From the NCBI GenBank assembly GCA_964631835.1, contig CAZWAD010000018.1:10145-74144 (forward strand): 64,000 nucleotides of DNA, given 5' to 3'. This DNA comes from Bog-950 sp964631835 (GTDB lineage: Bacteria > Bacteroidota > Bacteroidia > Chitinophagales > LD1). The position numbers were made by a program, and so were the translations under genes. This document shows positions 35,866 to 44,059 of this stretch, piece after piece (within the stretch, counting starts at the first letter, position 1; each line of letters starts with the position of its first letter). The notes below the pieces were generated by a model that had not been told where the DNA came from, searched no databases, and saw nothing but the letters and a program-made list of their open reading frames with translations.

Positions 35866-35874
35866 TACATTCGC
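35866..35874 (+). promoter_or_regulatory. Putative -7 element TACATTCGC, near-leaderless start
   Basis: TACATTCGC ends 5 nt before the ATG at 35880. It is identical to the box before the Xaa-Pro aminopeptidase gene, and its closeness to the start codon resembles 6155 and 19308. Confidence 0.45.
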
Positions 35875-35879
35875 GCCCC

Positions 35880-37784
35880 ATGCATTACGTGAGTGTTGAA
35901 AATCTTATCAAATCTTTTATTGAAAAGCCCTTGTTCACCAACATTGGTTTCCATATTTCCGAAGGCGATAAAATTGCGCTGGTTGCAAAAAACGGAGCCG
36001 GGAAAACTACTTTGCTCCGCATCCTTGCCGGAAAAGAAACTGCTGACAGCGGAAAACTTTGGATAAATAAAGAAGTGAATGTTTCATTTCTTGACCAGGA
36101 GCCGAAGTTTGACGAGCATAAAAATGTTTTGGAAAACATCCTCATTCACCAGCATCCGGTGATGAATCTTGTCCGCGATTATGAAACTGCACTGGCTCAT
36201 CATGATGAGAAAAAACTAACCGAACTCATTCACAAAATGGATGAACTAGGCGCCTGGAACTTTGAAAGCAAAGTGAAGGAAATTCTGACTCAGCTCTCGA
36301 TTACCGATTTCGACCAAAAGGTAAAGTCCCTTTCAGGCGGACAGAAGAAACGGCTGGCTCTTGCTAAGGTTCTCATAGAAATTTCATTCGGTGAACGCAA
36401 TAATTTTCTGATCCTTGATGAGCCGACTAATCATCTTGATTTTGAAATGATTGAATGGCTGGCGGATTTTCTAAGCGATTCAAAAACAACTTTACTTCTT
36501 GTTTCCCACGACCGGTTTTTCCTGGACACTGTATGCAACCAAATTCTTGAACTCGAAAACGGAGAACTTTACGTTCACCGTGGAGATTATCAAAATTTTT
36601 TACAGCGAAAAGCAGAAAGAGAAATAAGTGAGGTTTCCTCCTTAGATAAAGCCCGGAACCTTTACCGTAAAGAACTGGCCTGGATGAGAAGACAACCCAA
36701 GGCACGTACCACAAAATCGAAATCAAGACAAGATAGATTTTATGAGGTTGAAGAATATGCTACTTCAAAGAAAAGTGAGGACAAACTGGAATTGAATGTA
36801 AAAATGACTCGCATTGGCGGAAAAATCCTGGAGTTGAAAAAAGTGAATAAAAATTTTGGGGATAAAATAATTCTTAAAGGGTTCGATTATACCTTCAAGC
36901 ACCGCGAACGAATTGGGGTTATCGGCAAAAACGGAACTGGCAAGTCAACCTTTTTGAATGTAATTCTTGGATTAGAGAAGGCTGATTCGGGTAAAATAAA
37001 TCCCGGTGAAACTATAGTCTTTGGATATTTCTCGCAAAAAGGTCTCGAACTGAAAGAAGATAAACGGGTGATTGAATTTGTTCGGGACATTGCGGAAAAT
37101 TTTCCCTTAGCCGATGGAACAAAAGTTTCAGCGGGACAATTTCTTCAGCTTTTCCAGTTTCCACCTGAACAACAGTTTACTTTCATTTCGAAACTAAGCG
37201 GAGGAGAAAAGAAACGATTGCAATTACTTTCCATTCTGTTTAAGAATCCAAACTTTTTGATTTTGGATGAACCTACAAACGATTTGGATTTGGTAACACT
37301 GAGTGTTTTGGAGGAATTCCTGGAAGAATATCAGGGTTGTGTGATTATTGTTTCGCATGACCGCTATTTTATGGACCGCCTTGTCGACCACCTTTTTGTT
37401 TTTGAAGGCAATGGTGTAGTAAATGATTTTGTAGGTAACTACACAGAATGGAGAATTTCGGAAGGTAAAAAGAGGCGTCAGGAATCAGTTGATGTTAACA
37501 CAAAGGCAGGTGGAATGAGTAAACAGCAAAAGGACAAACCCCAGCCAACAACAGAAAAACGAAGACTAACTTTCAAGCAGAAAATTGAGTTCGAGAATTT
37601 AGGAAAAGAAATTCCCGATTTAGAAAAGGAAAAGGCCGAACTGAATGAGAAGTTAGTTGCTGGAAATATTCCTTATACGGAAATGAACAAGATGATAGCC
37701 CGAATGGATGAAGTCTCAAAACTGCTTGAAGAAAAAGAGATGCGGTGGTTGGAACTGAGTGAGTTTGACAACAAATTGCAATAA
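35880..37784 (+). CDS. ABC-F family ATPase (Uup-like)
   Basis: The 634-residue soluble protein has two ABC cassettes: AKNGAGKTTLLRIL, LSGGQKKRLALAKVL and FLILDEPTNHLD, then GKNGTGKSTFLNVI, LSGGEKKRLQLLSIL and FLILDEPTNDLD. A charged linker of about 80 residues separates them (RKELAWMRRQPKARTTKSKS). The C-terminal 100 residues are a Lys/Glu-rich coiled coil like the DNA-binding tail of Uup. ABC-F proteins lack membrane domains and act on the ribosome. It converges with the glycosyltransferase gene, 8 bp apart. Confidence 0.93.
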   Translation: MHYVSVENLIKSFIEKPLFTNIGFHISEGDKIALVAKNGAGKTTLLRILAGKETADSGKLWINKEVNVSFLDQEPKFDEHKNVLENILIHQHPVMNLVRDYETALAHHDEKKLTELIHKMDELGAWNFESKVKEILTQLSITDFDQKVKSLSGGQKKRLALAKVLIEISFGERNNFLILDEPTNHLDFEMIEWLADFLSDSKTTLLLVSHDRFFLDTVCNQILELENGELYVHRGDYQNFLQRKAEREISEVSSLDKARNLYRKELAWMRRQPKARTTKSKSRQDRFYEVEEYATSKKSEDKLELNVKMTRIGGKILELKKVNKNFGDKIILKGFDYTFKHRERIGVIGKNGTGKSTFLNVILGLEKADSGKINPGETIVFGYFSQKGLELKEDKRVIEFVRDIAENFPLADGTKVSAGQFLQLFQFPPEQQFTFISKLSGGEKKRLQLLSILFKNPNFLILDEPTNDLDLVTLSVLEEFLEEYQGCVIIVSHDRYFMDRLVDHLFVFEGNGVVNDFVGNYTEWRISEGKKRRQESVDVNTKAGGMSKQQKDKPQPTTEKRRLTFKQKIEFENLGKEIPDLEKEKAELNEKLVAGNIPYTEMNKMIARMDEVSKLLEEKEMRWLELSEFDNKLQ

Positions 37785-37792
37785 CTTTACGT

Positions 37793-38815
37793 TCATTTTC
37801 CACGAAAGACTTTCAGGAAAATCTTAACTAAGTCTTTTACCCTCCACCAAACCCATCGCACAAAGCGGGCTAAATTTTTTCGATACCAAGATAGGTCTTT
37901 CCTATCCCCGGTCGCGGCTGCTTTGAAAATGTTTCTGCAAAACCCAATAAAATCATACTCATCAAGATAGGAGAAAGCTAACTCAACCAAATGCCAGCTA
38001 ACTGCGTTTGTAAGCACCTCCTGATATTCCGGATAAAAATAGGCACGGGTATTTTCAACGAGGTAAATGTTGTTTTTCCAAAGCGGAACTTCTCGGGTAT
38101 TCATTAAAATACTTTTATCATGATACCGGTAAACTCCCATAACTTCATCCAAATAAATTCCATCTCCTTTTTTAAGCAACAGTAAAAAGGTGAGCCAGTC
38201 CTGTTTTATGGCGTTCATGAAAAAGGCGGGTAGGGGATTAGGCAAACACGAGGTTTTAAACATTACAGTAAGCGTTGGGATATAACCTCCGCGTTCAATG
38301 TAACTTTTGAAAATTATTCTTCCATTTGTAACGTTCGGAATGGCTACAGAAACCAGCTCACCTGTTTTTTGAGTCAGTTTGAGAACATTCGTAAAACAAA
38401 ATGAGCAGTCAGAATTTGACTCTAAAGCATTAACTTGTTTTTGAAGCTTAAGCGGGTCGGTCCAATAATCGTCACCTTCGCAAAGTGCAATATACTTTCC
38501 TCGTGCAGCATGATAAGTTATGGTAGATACATTACCAATAGCTATTGAAAATTGATTTTCTTTCTGATAAATATTTGAAAATAGTTGCGGATATTTTACT
38601 TCATATTCTTTTACTATTGCTACCGTATTGTCAGTTGAGGCATCGTCATGAACAATGATTTCAAAAGGGAAATTTGTTTTTTGCATTATGAAACCATCAA
38701 GAGCTTTGGAGATAAACTTCGCGTGGTTATATGCCGGGCAAACAATAGAAACTAACGGAACTTCCCGATTCATATAGTCTGAATGATTTTTAATTTCCGG
38801 CTTTTTACAACACAT
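37793..38815 (-). CDS. GT2 family glycosyltransferase
   Basis: The 340-residue protein has the GT-A fold signature PLVSIVCPAYNHAKFI, IIVHDDASTDNT and the nucleotide-sugar site ALCEGDDYWTDPLKL, in which EGDD supplies the DxD-like metal motif. The C-terminal part is basic and aromatic (RFVRWVWWRVKDLVKIFLKVF), which could sit on the membrane. A start at 38773 (MNREVPLVSIV) is also possible. It is the last gene of the 11-gene operon and implies that the product ends on a glycan. Confidence 0.88.
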   Translation of the reverse strand: MCCKKPEIKNHSDYMNREVPLVSIVCPAYNHAKFISKALDGFIMQKTNFPFEIIVHDDASTDNTVAIVKEYEVKYPQLFSNIYQKENQFSIAIGNVSTITYHAARGKYIALCEGDDYWTDPLKLQKQVNALESNSDCSFCFTNVLKLTQKTGELVSVAIPNVTNGRIIFKSYIERGGYIPTLTVMFKTSCLPNPLPAFFMNAIKQDWLTFLLLLKKGDGIYLDEVMGVYRYHDKSILMNTREVPLWKNNIYLVENTRAYFYPEYQEVLTNAVSWHLVELAFSYLDEYDFIGFCRNIFKAAATGDRKDLSWYRKNLARFVRWVWWRVKDLVKIFLKVFRGK

Positions 38816-38818
38816 CTT

Positions 38819-39400
38819 TCAGGTAATGAATCGAAAGTTCAATTCACTATCCAGGGTTTTCTTTTGCTTATTGCAAATTGCATGTACATTATAATGAATG
38901 GGAAATAAATCGCGGCCAGGTGTTTCCAGGGTATCTATTTCAACAACATCAAAATCTCTTAAAAGTACTTTGAAGCCGTGTTCCGTAAACCGCCAACAGT
39001 CAGGTATTGGCCCGTGAATACGCCAATTGAGTGGTGCTGAGACAATCAGGTGTCCGCCATGTTTCAAAATTCTTCGCATTTCACGCACGGCTGCAAATGG
39101 TTCCAGTGTATGTTCAAGAACTTCCATGCCGAAAACGCAATCGTAAGTGCTTTCAGCTATGGATACGTTTTCCCGGGTTATGTCGCCAACGTGTGTCGGC
39201 TTGTAAGTATCAATTATATCAAAAGTGTCGATGCTGTAATTTTTGAAAAGTTCGCGAACAAGGCCCCGTTCCTGAGGTCCTATTTCGAGTAAGCGGCCTT
39301 TTTCTGATTTTAGGAGGCGCGCAATTTTTCTTATAAAATCATTGATATGGTTTCGAGCAAGTATGCCAGTTTCATCATCGAATTTTGATACGGTTGCCAT
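38819..39400 (-). CDS. SAM-dependent methyltransferase (class I)
   Basis: The 193-residue protein has GRLLEIGPQERGLV in the SAM-binding position, DIIDTYKPTHVGDIT, then YDCVFGMEVLEHTLEPFAAVREMRRILKHGGHLIVSAPL, the post-I to motif III region of the Methyltransf_11 group. GPQERG departs from the usual GxGxG loop, so the cofactor loop is atypical. It lies 3 bp before the glycosyltransferase. The methyl acceptor is unknown; a tailoring step on the acyl chain or sugar is the natural guess. Confidence 0.82.
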   Translation of the reverse strand: MATVSKFDDETGILARNHINDFIRKIARLLKSEKGRLLEIGPQERGLVRELFKNYSIDTFDIIDTYKPTHVGDITRENVSIAESTYDCVFGMEVLEHTLEPFAAVREMRRILKHGGHLIVSAPLNWRIHGPIPDCWRFTEHGFKVLLRDFDVVEIDTLETPGRDLFPIHYNVHAICNKQKKTLDSELNFRFIT

Positions 39401-39440
39401 TGTAATGAATTAGGAGGTAAAAAGTTTTATCATAAACAAT

Positions 39441-40307
39441 TCAAATAGGGATATTGTTTTCGTTCAGCATTTTTTCAAGCTTCGCTATTTTAGTCACCCT
39501 AGACCATTTAAAAAATCCAACAGGATTATTTTCGCGATTAATGAAAAAATCGGTTTGCCATTTGCCTCTTAAAATTTCTTTTCCGCTAGGGTCATCAGCC
39601 GGCTGCAAAATAATATCTGCAACAATTCTGTCTATACCTGCTTCATTTTTACCTGATGTATGCCATATCATACTGTTCATTATTGCGACATCACCGGGGT
39701 TCATTTCAGGAGTAAATTCAGGCCATTTTTCAGCAAAACTTCCGGGGTTTACCTCACCGGCATCTCCGAGGAAACCATACTGATGGCTCCCGGCATAAAA
39801 TGTAAGTCCACCATTTTTTTTACCTGCGTAACTCAGCGCCACAAAAAATGAAGCTTTATTGGGCCAGCCTAAATGGTAGCAAAAATCCTGATGTAGGAAA
39901 ACTTCGCCCGGGCTGTATTTGTCTTTAATCACAAAGCGAGAGTTATAAAGGGCAACGTTTTCGCCAAACACTTGTTCAGCCAGATTTAAAACGGATTCAT
40001 GCTTGTAAAGGGTCGAAAGTTTCTCCGGCAACTGCTCCTTCAAATCCACTGGATTGTTCTTATTTACATTTCGGCCACCTGAAAGATTTGACTCGTAAAA
40101 ACTACTCCATTCTGCTTGCCACTCCAGCATAATATTTTCCGGAATTACGTTCCTTACAACAAAAATACCCGTAGCATCAAAAACCTTTTTATCGAAATTT
40201 TCCGAATCGGCTTTAAATAACAACTCCAATACTTTTTCTGGCATAACTTTTTTCATTGTACAACTATTAAAGCAAGAAAACTTTAAGCATTTACTTTCAC
40301 GACTCAA
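39441..40307 (-). CDS. PhyH-family Fe(II)/2-oxoglutarate dioxygenase
   Basis: The 288-residue protein has the iron-binding facial triad H139, D141 (FLHQDFCYH) and H216 (MIWHTSGKNEAGIDR), followed by the Arg expected to bind 2-oxoglutarate. GGLTFYAGSHQYGF is typical of phytanoyl-CoA dioxygenase relatives, which hydroxylate small molecules or carrier-bound acyl groups. The ATG at 40307 overlaps the upstream stop (ATGA), but MKKVMPEKVLELL from 40256 looks a more natural N-terminus; both are possible. Confidence 0.88.
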   Translation of the reverse strand: MSRESKCLKFSCFNSCTMKKVMPEKVLELLFKADSENFDKKVFDATGIFVVRNVIPENIMLEWQAEWSSFYESNLSGGRNVNKNNPVDLKEQLPEKLSTLYKHESVLNLAEQVFGENVALYNSRFVIKDKYSPGEVFLHQDFCYHLGWPNKASFFVALSYAGKKNGGLTFYAGSHQYGFLGDAGEVNPGSFAEKWPEFTPEMNPGDVAIMNSMIWHTSGKNEAGIDRIVADIILQPADDPSGKEILRGKWQTDFFINRENNPVGFFKWSRVTKIAKLEKMLNENNIPI

Positions 40308-40963
40308 GCTTTCGGCATGGCAATAACTTTTTCTTTAAATTTATAAAAAACAGTTGAATCGCTTTCAACATCTTTATCAATCGTCATTCCAGCCTGAATT
40401 ACATTTCTGCTTCCAATGCTCACATTTGGAATAGCTGTTGAGCGGATACCGAAAAAATTCTCATCACCAACAGTTACATTTCCAGAAAGACCAGCAGTTG
40501 AGAAAAAGTTGTTGCTTCCAATTTTACAATCGTGACTTATAAAACTGTATGCGGTAACCATATTATGGCTGCCAATTTTGCAATTTGGACCTATTATGCA
40601 AAACGGATAGATAATATTCCCATCGCCAACCACAGTCGATTCCGAAATCAGAGAAGTGTAATGAATAAACCCGGTGATTTTTGCGCCCCGTTCTTTTAAA
40701 ATGGAAATCATTTTCATCCGAAAAGGGATATTTGAAATGCCTACGAGAAAATTATCAGTTTCAAATATGTTGTAAGTATTTATATCTCCGAGAACCGGTT
40801 TTGCCAATTTGTATTTTGCCCAATAGTTTTCAATATTTTCTTTCAAATCCAGATAGCCGAGAAGATTTAGGTGCTTGCCCTGCTGAACATGGCGGTTACT
40901 ATCTTCAATATACTGAGTAAGTTCAGCAGCTACAGCACCCGAGCCAACTATAATAACATTCAT
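40304..40963 (-). CDS. NeuD/PglD-type left-handed beta-helix acyltransferase
   Basis: The 219-residue protein begins with a Rossmann-like half, MNVIIVGSGAVAAELTQYIE, and ends with hexapeptide repeats (VVGDGNIIYPF, KIGSHNMVTAYS, KIGSNNFFSTAG, TVGDENFFG, SIGSRNVIQAG). The catalytic His is H144 in FISHDCKIG, as in PglD. This family usually acetylates amino or hydroxyl groups on sugars from acetyl-CoA. In this operon an acyl-ACP donor is conceivable. It overlaps the dioxygenase gene by 4 bp. Confidence 0.87.
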   Translation of the reverse strand: MNVIIVGSGAVAAELTQYIEDSNRHVQQGKHLNLLGYLDLKENIENYWAKYKLAKPVLGDINTYNIFETDNFLVGISNIPFRMKMISILKERGAKITGFIHYTSLISESTVVGDGNIIYPFCIIGPNCKIGSHNMVTAYSFISHDCKIGSNNFFSTAGLSGNVTVGDENFFGIRSTAIPNVSIGSRNVIQAGMTIDKDVESDSTVFYKFKEKVIAMPKA

Positions 40964-40985
40964 ATTGCTTCGTTGATAAAGTTAC

Positions 40986-41735
40986 TTATGCTGAAATATT
41001 AATTGACCTGCCACCATCCACAACAAATTGTTGCCCGGTAATCCATTTCGATTTTTCTGAAATTAAGAAGGCAACCATCTCGAAAATATCTTTTGTTTCC
41101 CCTAAACCCAAGGGATGCTCTTTCAGCATTTTTTCTAACAGTACGGGGTCGCTGTAAATGCTCTCAGTCATTTGCGTTTTAATAGAACCCGGCAAAACCG
41201 AGTTAACCTTCACCTGAGGCGCCAACTCAACAGCAAGGGAACGCATCAATGAGTCCAAAGCCCCTTTGGAAGCGCTGTAAATATTAAAACCTTTTACACC
41301 GCCAAGACTTGCAATACTTGAAATAAAAACCACGCTCTTTAAATTTTGTTCATTTAGTTTTTTAGCAAGCAAAGTTTTAATTATTAAAGCAGCGGAACTA
41401 AAATTCACATTCATGGTTTCATGGAGGTTCTGAAGTGTTGCCCTTTTCAAAGGCAACATTTTTAGAAAACCTGCACAGTGAATAAATCCGGAGACAGAAA
41501 TTTTTTCAGGTGTCAGAAAACCAGCAAGTGACTGTTCAAGTGCATCAATATTCTGCAAATTGCAAACCCAAGTTAAGTGCTTTTCACGATTCACACATAA
41601 GCTTAATGTCTGCTCAAGTTTTTCAACATTCCTTCCGCTGAGAATGAGGCTATATTCTTTTGAAAGACCAACAGCTATTTCCCTTCCGATGCCTGAGGTT
41701 GCTCCTGTTATCAGTATATAGCTTTTGCTGTCCAT
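40986..41735 (-). CDS. Short-chain dehydrogenase/reductase (FabG-like), second of two
   Basis: From the ATG at 41735 the protein is 249 residues: MDSKSYILITGATSGIGREI with the TGxxxGIG cofactor site, HCAGFL, a catalytic SSIASLGGVKGFNIYSASK (Ser, Tyr-x3-Lys) and a C-terminal WITGQQFVVDGG. These are FabG-type features, consistent with reduction of a beta-ketoacyl thioester. The longer frame from 41771 overlaps the upstream gene and adds an unlikely N-terminus. It is a diverged paralogue of the SDR at 41743. Confidence 0.9.
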   Translation of the reverse strand: MDSKSYILITGATSGIGREIAVGLSKEYSLILSGRNVEKLEQTLSLCVNREKHLTWVCNLQNIDALEQSLAGFLTPEKISVSGFIHCAGFLKMLPLKRATLQNLHETMNVNFSSAALIIKTLLAKKLNEQNLKSVVFISSIASLGGVKGFNIYSASKGALDSLMRSLAVELAPQVKVNSVLPGSIKTQMTESIYSDPVLLEKMLKEHPLGLGETKDIFEMVAFLISEKSKWITGQQFVVDGGRSINISA

Positions 41736-41742
41736 TAATAAT

Positions 41743-42513
41743 TTATTGTGCTGAAAAACCGCCATCAACACTCATAATAGAGCCCGTAACCCATTTACTG
41801 CTATCCGAAAGCAGAAAAGCGCAAGCATAGGCAACGTCATTTGCTTCGCCAAGTCCAAGCGGGTGCAATTTTTCAAGTTCTGTATTATAGTTATCAGGAA
41901 AAAAATGACTCGTATTGTTCATCATGTTTGTTTTCACAAAACCCGGTGCAACACAATTTACTCTTATTTTTTTGGGAGCCAATTCTACAGCCAATGATCT
42001 TGTGAGCCCATGCAGCGCAGCTTTACTCATGGCATAACCGGCATTACCAGCCGAACCAACTAAGGCATAAACAGATGATACAAAAACTATAGAGGCGGGC
42101 AGCCCGTTACTAACCTTTTTGTTAGCAAATGCTTTTGCGATTTCAATAGCTGCGAAAGTATTTACCCGCATAACTTCCGAATACTGCGCTTCGCTTAAAC
42201 TTTTTAATGGTGATATATACGCAATGCCGGCTAGATGGACAAAGCCATTTAGCACTCCCGATTTAGTACTGACATCAAATATTAAATCCTTGATTCCTGA
42301 AGTTTCTCTGAGGTCTGATACTATCATTTCATCCGACTCCCTACAAGATTGTTTCGTTTCACTCAACCCTTCAGAATTCATATCCATTATAATCAAGTCA
42401 GCTCCCAGTTGTGACAGTATAATGCTTGTTGCCCTTCCTATACCTGAAGCAGCTCCGGTAACAATAAATTTTTTCCCTGTAAGGCTGAAAGGATTAAAAT
42501 TCGTTTTCATCAC
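41743..42513 (-). CDS. Short-chain dehydrogenase/reductase (FabG-like), first of two
   Basis: The 256-residue protein has KKFIVTGAASGIGRATSI, HLAGIAY, VFVSSVYALVGSAGNAGYAMSK (catalytic Ser, Tyr, Lys), RVNCVAPGFVKTNM and the family ending WVTGSIMSVDGG. It probably reduces a 3-oxoacyl group held on ACP. Its ATG overlaps the upstream ACP stop by 4 bp, so carrier and reductase are translationally coupled. Two adjacent SDRs suggest two reduction steps or different substrates. Confidence 0.92.
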   Translation of the reverse strand: MMKTNFNPFSLTGKKFIVTGAASGIGRATSIILSQLGADLIIMDMNSEGLSETKQSCRESDEMIVSDLRETSGIKDLIFDVSTKSGVLNGFVHLAGIAYISPLKSLSEAQYSEVMRVNTFAAIEIAKAFANKKVSNGLPASIVFVSSVYALVGSAGNAGYAMSKAALHGLTRSLAVELAPKKIRVNCVAPGFVKTNMMNNTSHFFPDNYNTELEKLHPLGLGEANDVAYACAFLLSDSSKWVTGSIMSVDGGFSAQ

Positions 42514-42734
42514 CTGTTATCCTTTTTTGACAAGAACAGCGCTTTTAATCCACTAACCGTTCCGGCTGTATTTACTTCCTGAGCAGAAACAGTGATATGA
42601 TGACTTTCGTCTGCGTATGCAATTATCGAGAGCACAGTTAGTGAATCCCATGCATCAAAATCTTTTAATACATCGCTGTTTGTCACCGAATCAACTTCCA
42701 GCAATTCAGCAATTTCAATCTCAAAATTTTCCAT
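42510..42734 (-). CDS. Acyl carrier protein, second of two
   Basis: The 74-residue acidic protein has the phosphopantetheine site Ser31 in FDAWDSLTVLSII. It lacks the exact DSL-E of fatty-acid ACP. It lies between KASIII and the first SDR. A pathway-specific carrier is likely, perhaps holding the extender or the elongated chain. AcpS at 22.6 kb could install its cofactor. Confidence 0.87.
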   Translation of the reverse strand: MENFEIEIAELLEVDSVTNSDVLKDFDAWDSLTVLSIIAYADESHHITVSAQEVNTAGTVSGLKALFLSKKDNR

Positions 42735-42752
42735 GGTTTAAACTTTCAGTAT

Positions 42753-43820
42753 TCAGAATTCGATGGTTTCACAAAACGAAAAATTGTTCATGGATAACAA
42801 GATTGAACCCCAGGTAAGGCCTACACCAAACCCGGCCAGACACATTTTGTATTGGCCGTTGAGCAGTTTGCCGTTTAAAGTACTGGTTATTGCCACCGGA
42901 ATGGTAACTCCGCTTGAGTTGCCAAATTTTTCAACAACATGGTTCGGCATTTTTTCATAAGGCACACCTAATTTATCGGCCAGTTTCTGAAGCATAAATT
43001 TATTCGGTTGGTGAAACATGAAATAATCAATCGTATTAAGCGATGTATCGGCAAACTTAATCAAGTCTTCAATCATCACGGGGACTTTACTTTGAACAAA
43101 ATTGAAGACTTCATCACCTTTCATCACCAAATTGTCGGATGAACGAACATTGCCGCTGGCATCTTCAACCATTTCTGCCGTTTTTTCATTGGAAGGCAAC
43201 CGAAACCCTCCGGCTGGTATAAATAAAGCATCCGCACCGGTGCCATCCATTTTAATGTTGGCAAAAATTTCTGAACCCCGATTTTTATCCTTCTCGATTA
43301 CAGTAACTGATGCTCCGTCACCAATCAATGGATTACTGTTTCTATCTCTTTTGGAAACTTTCCGGCTGAGAACATCCGCATTAAGCAACACAACCTTGTT
43401 TATTGCCTCCTGCTCAAGCAAAAGAAAAGATTCAAACAACCCGATAATAAATCCTGCACAGCCCTGATTAATGTCCATGCAAATTATGTCTTGTTTTAAT
43501 TGCAGTTTGCCATGAATAATGCTGCTGGTTGCAGGCATAAAGTGGTCCGGTGATTGAGTAACTAAAATCAACGCATCAATTTCTTCCTTCTTGAGAAAAC
43601 TTTTTTCAAATAAGTAATTCAACCCTGCAATACATAAATCGGAAACACAAACACCTTGTTCAACCACTCTGCGGGTGTTGTACCCCATTACCGCTTTTAG
43701 CTTTAAAGATTTTGCTGTGGAAAAACTGTAGTTCGACATTTCATTCTCAAACCTTACCTCGTTCTTGGGTAAAACAGAAAGTATGCCGGATATACGTTTT
43801 CCTTTAAATTTCAAATTCAT
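42753..43820 (-). CDS. 3-oxoacyl-ACP synthase III-like ketosynthase (FabH family)
   Basis: The 355-residue thiolase-fold enzyme has the KASIII triad: Cys121 in INQGCAGFI, His270 in FMFHQPN and Asn301 in KFGNSSGVT. It ends with AGFGVGLTWGS, as in FabH. Family enzymes condense a primer thioester with malonyl-ACP, or in some natural-product pathways transfer the acyl group without condensation. With all three catalytic residues kept, condensation is more likely. The ATG overlaps the first ACP stop by 4 bp. No elongating KAS I/II lies nearby, so only one extension is expected. Confidence 0.92.
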   Translation of the reverse strand: MNLKFKGKRISGILSVLPKNEVRFENEMSNYSFSTAKSLKLKAVMGYNTRRVVEQGVCVSDLCIAGLNYLFEKSFLKKEEIDALILVTQSPDHFMPATSSIIHGKLQLKQDIICMDINQGCAGFIIGLFESFLLLEQEAINKVVLLNADVLSRKVSKRDRNSNPLIGDGASVTVIEKDKNRGSEIFANIKMDGTGADALFIPAGGFRLPSNEKTAEMVEDASGNVRSSDNLVMKGDEVFNFVQSKVPVMIEDLIKFADTSLNTIDYFMFHQPNKFMLQKLADKLGVPYEKMPNHVVEKFGNSSGVTIPVAITSTLNGKLLNGQYKMCLAGFGVGLTWGSILLSMNNFSFCETIEF

Positions 43821-44047
43821 AATCTTATTCCTTTCTTACTAAGCAGCATCTTAATGGCCTTAAGATTTTTAAAATTTTCGGGAACAATATCAACCCCGTC
43901 AATAGAAATGGAAAATTTCTTATCCAGTTCTGTTACCAGCGTAATTAAATCAAAGGAGTCAAGAAGTCCATCGTGTATAAAATCGGAAGATGATACAAAA
44001 TCTCCCTCAGGTCGAATTTTTTTTAAAATTTCTATCACCGCATCCAT
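43817..44047 (-). CDS. Acyl/peptidyl carrier protein, first of two
   Basis: The 76-residue protein has the attachment Ser31 in DGLLDSFDLITLV. LDSFDL resembles DltC and peptidyl carrier proteins more than fatty-acid ACP (DSLD). It sits directly after the formyltransferase and overlaps KASIII. Its position makes it the probable partner of the adenylation enzyme. Confidence 0.88.
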   Translation of the reverse strand: MDAVIEILKKIRPEGDFVSSSDFIHDGLLDSFDLITLVTELDKKFSISIDGVDIVPENFKNLKAIKMLLSKKGIRL

Positions 44048-44059
44048 CTGTAATTTTTA

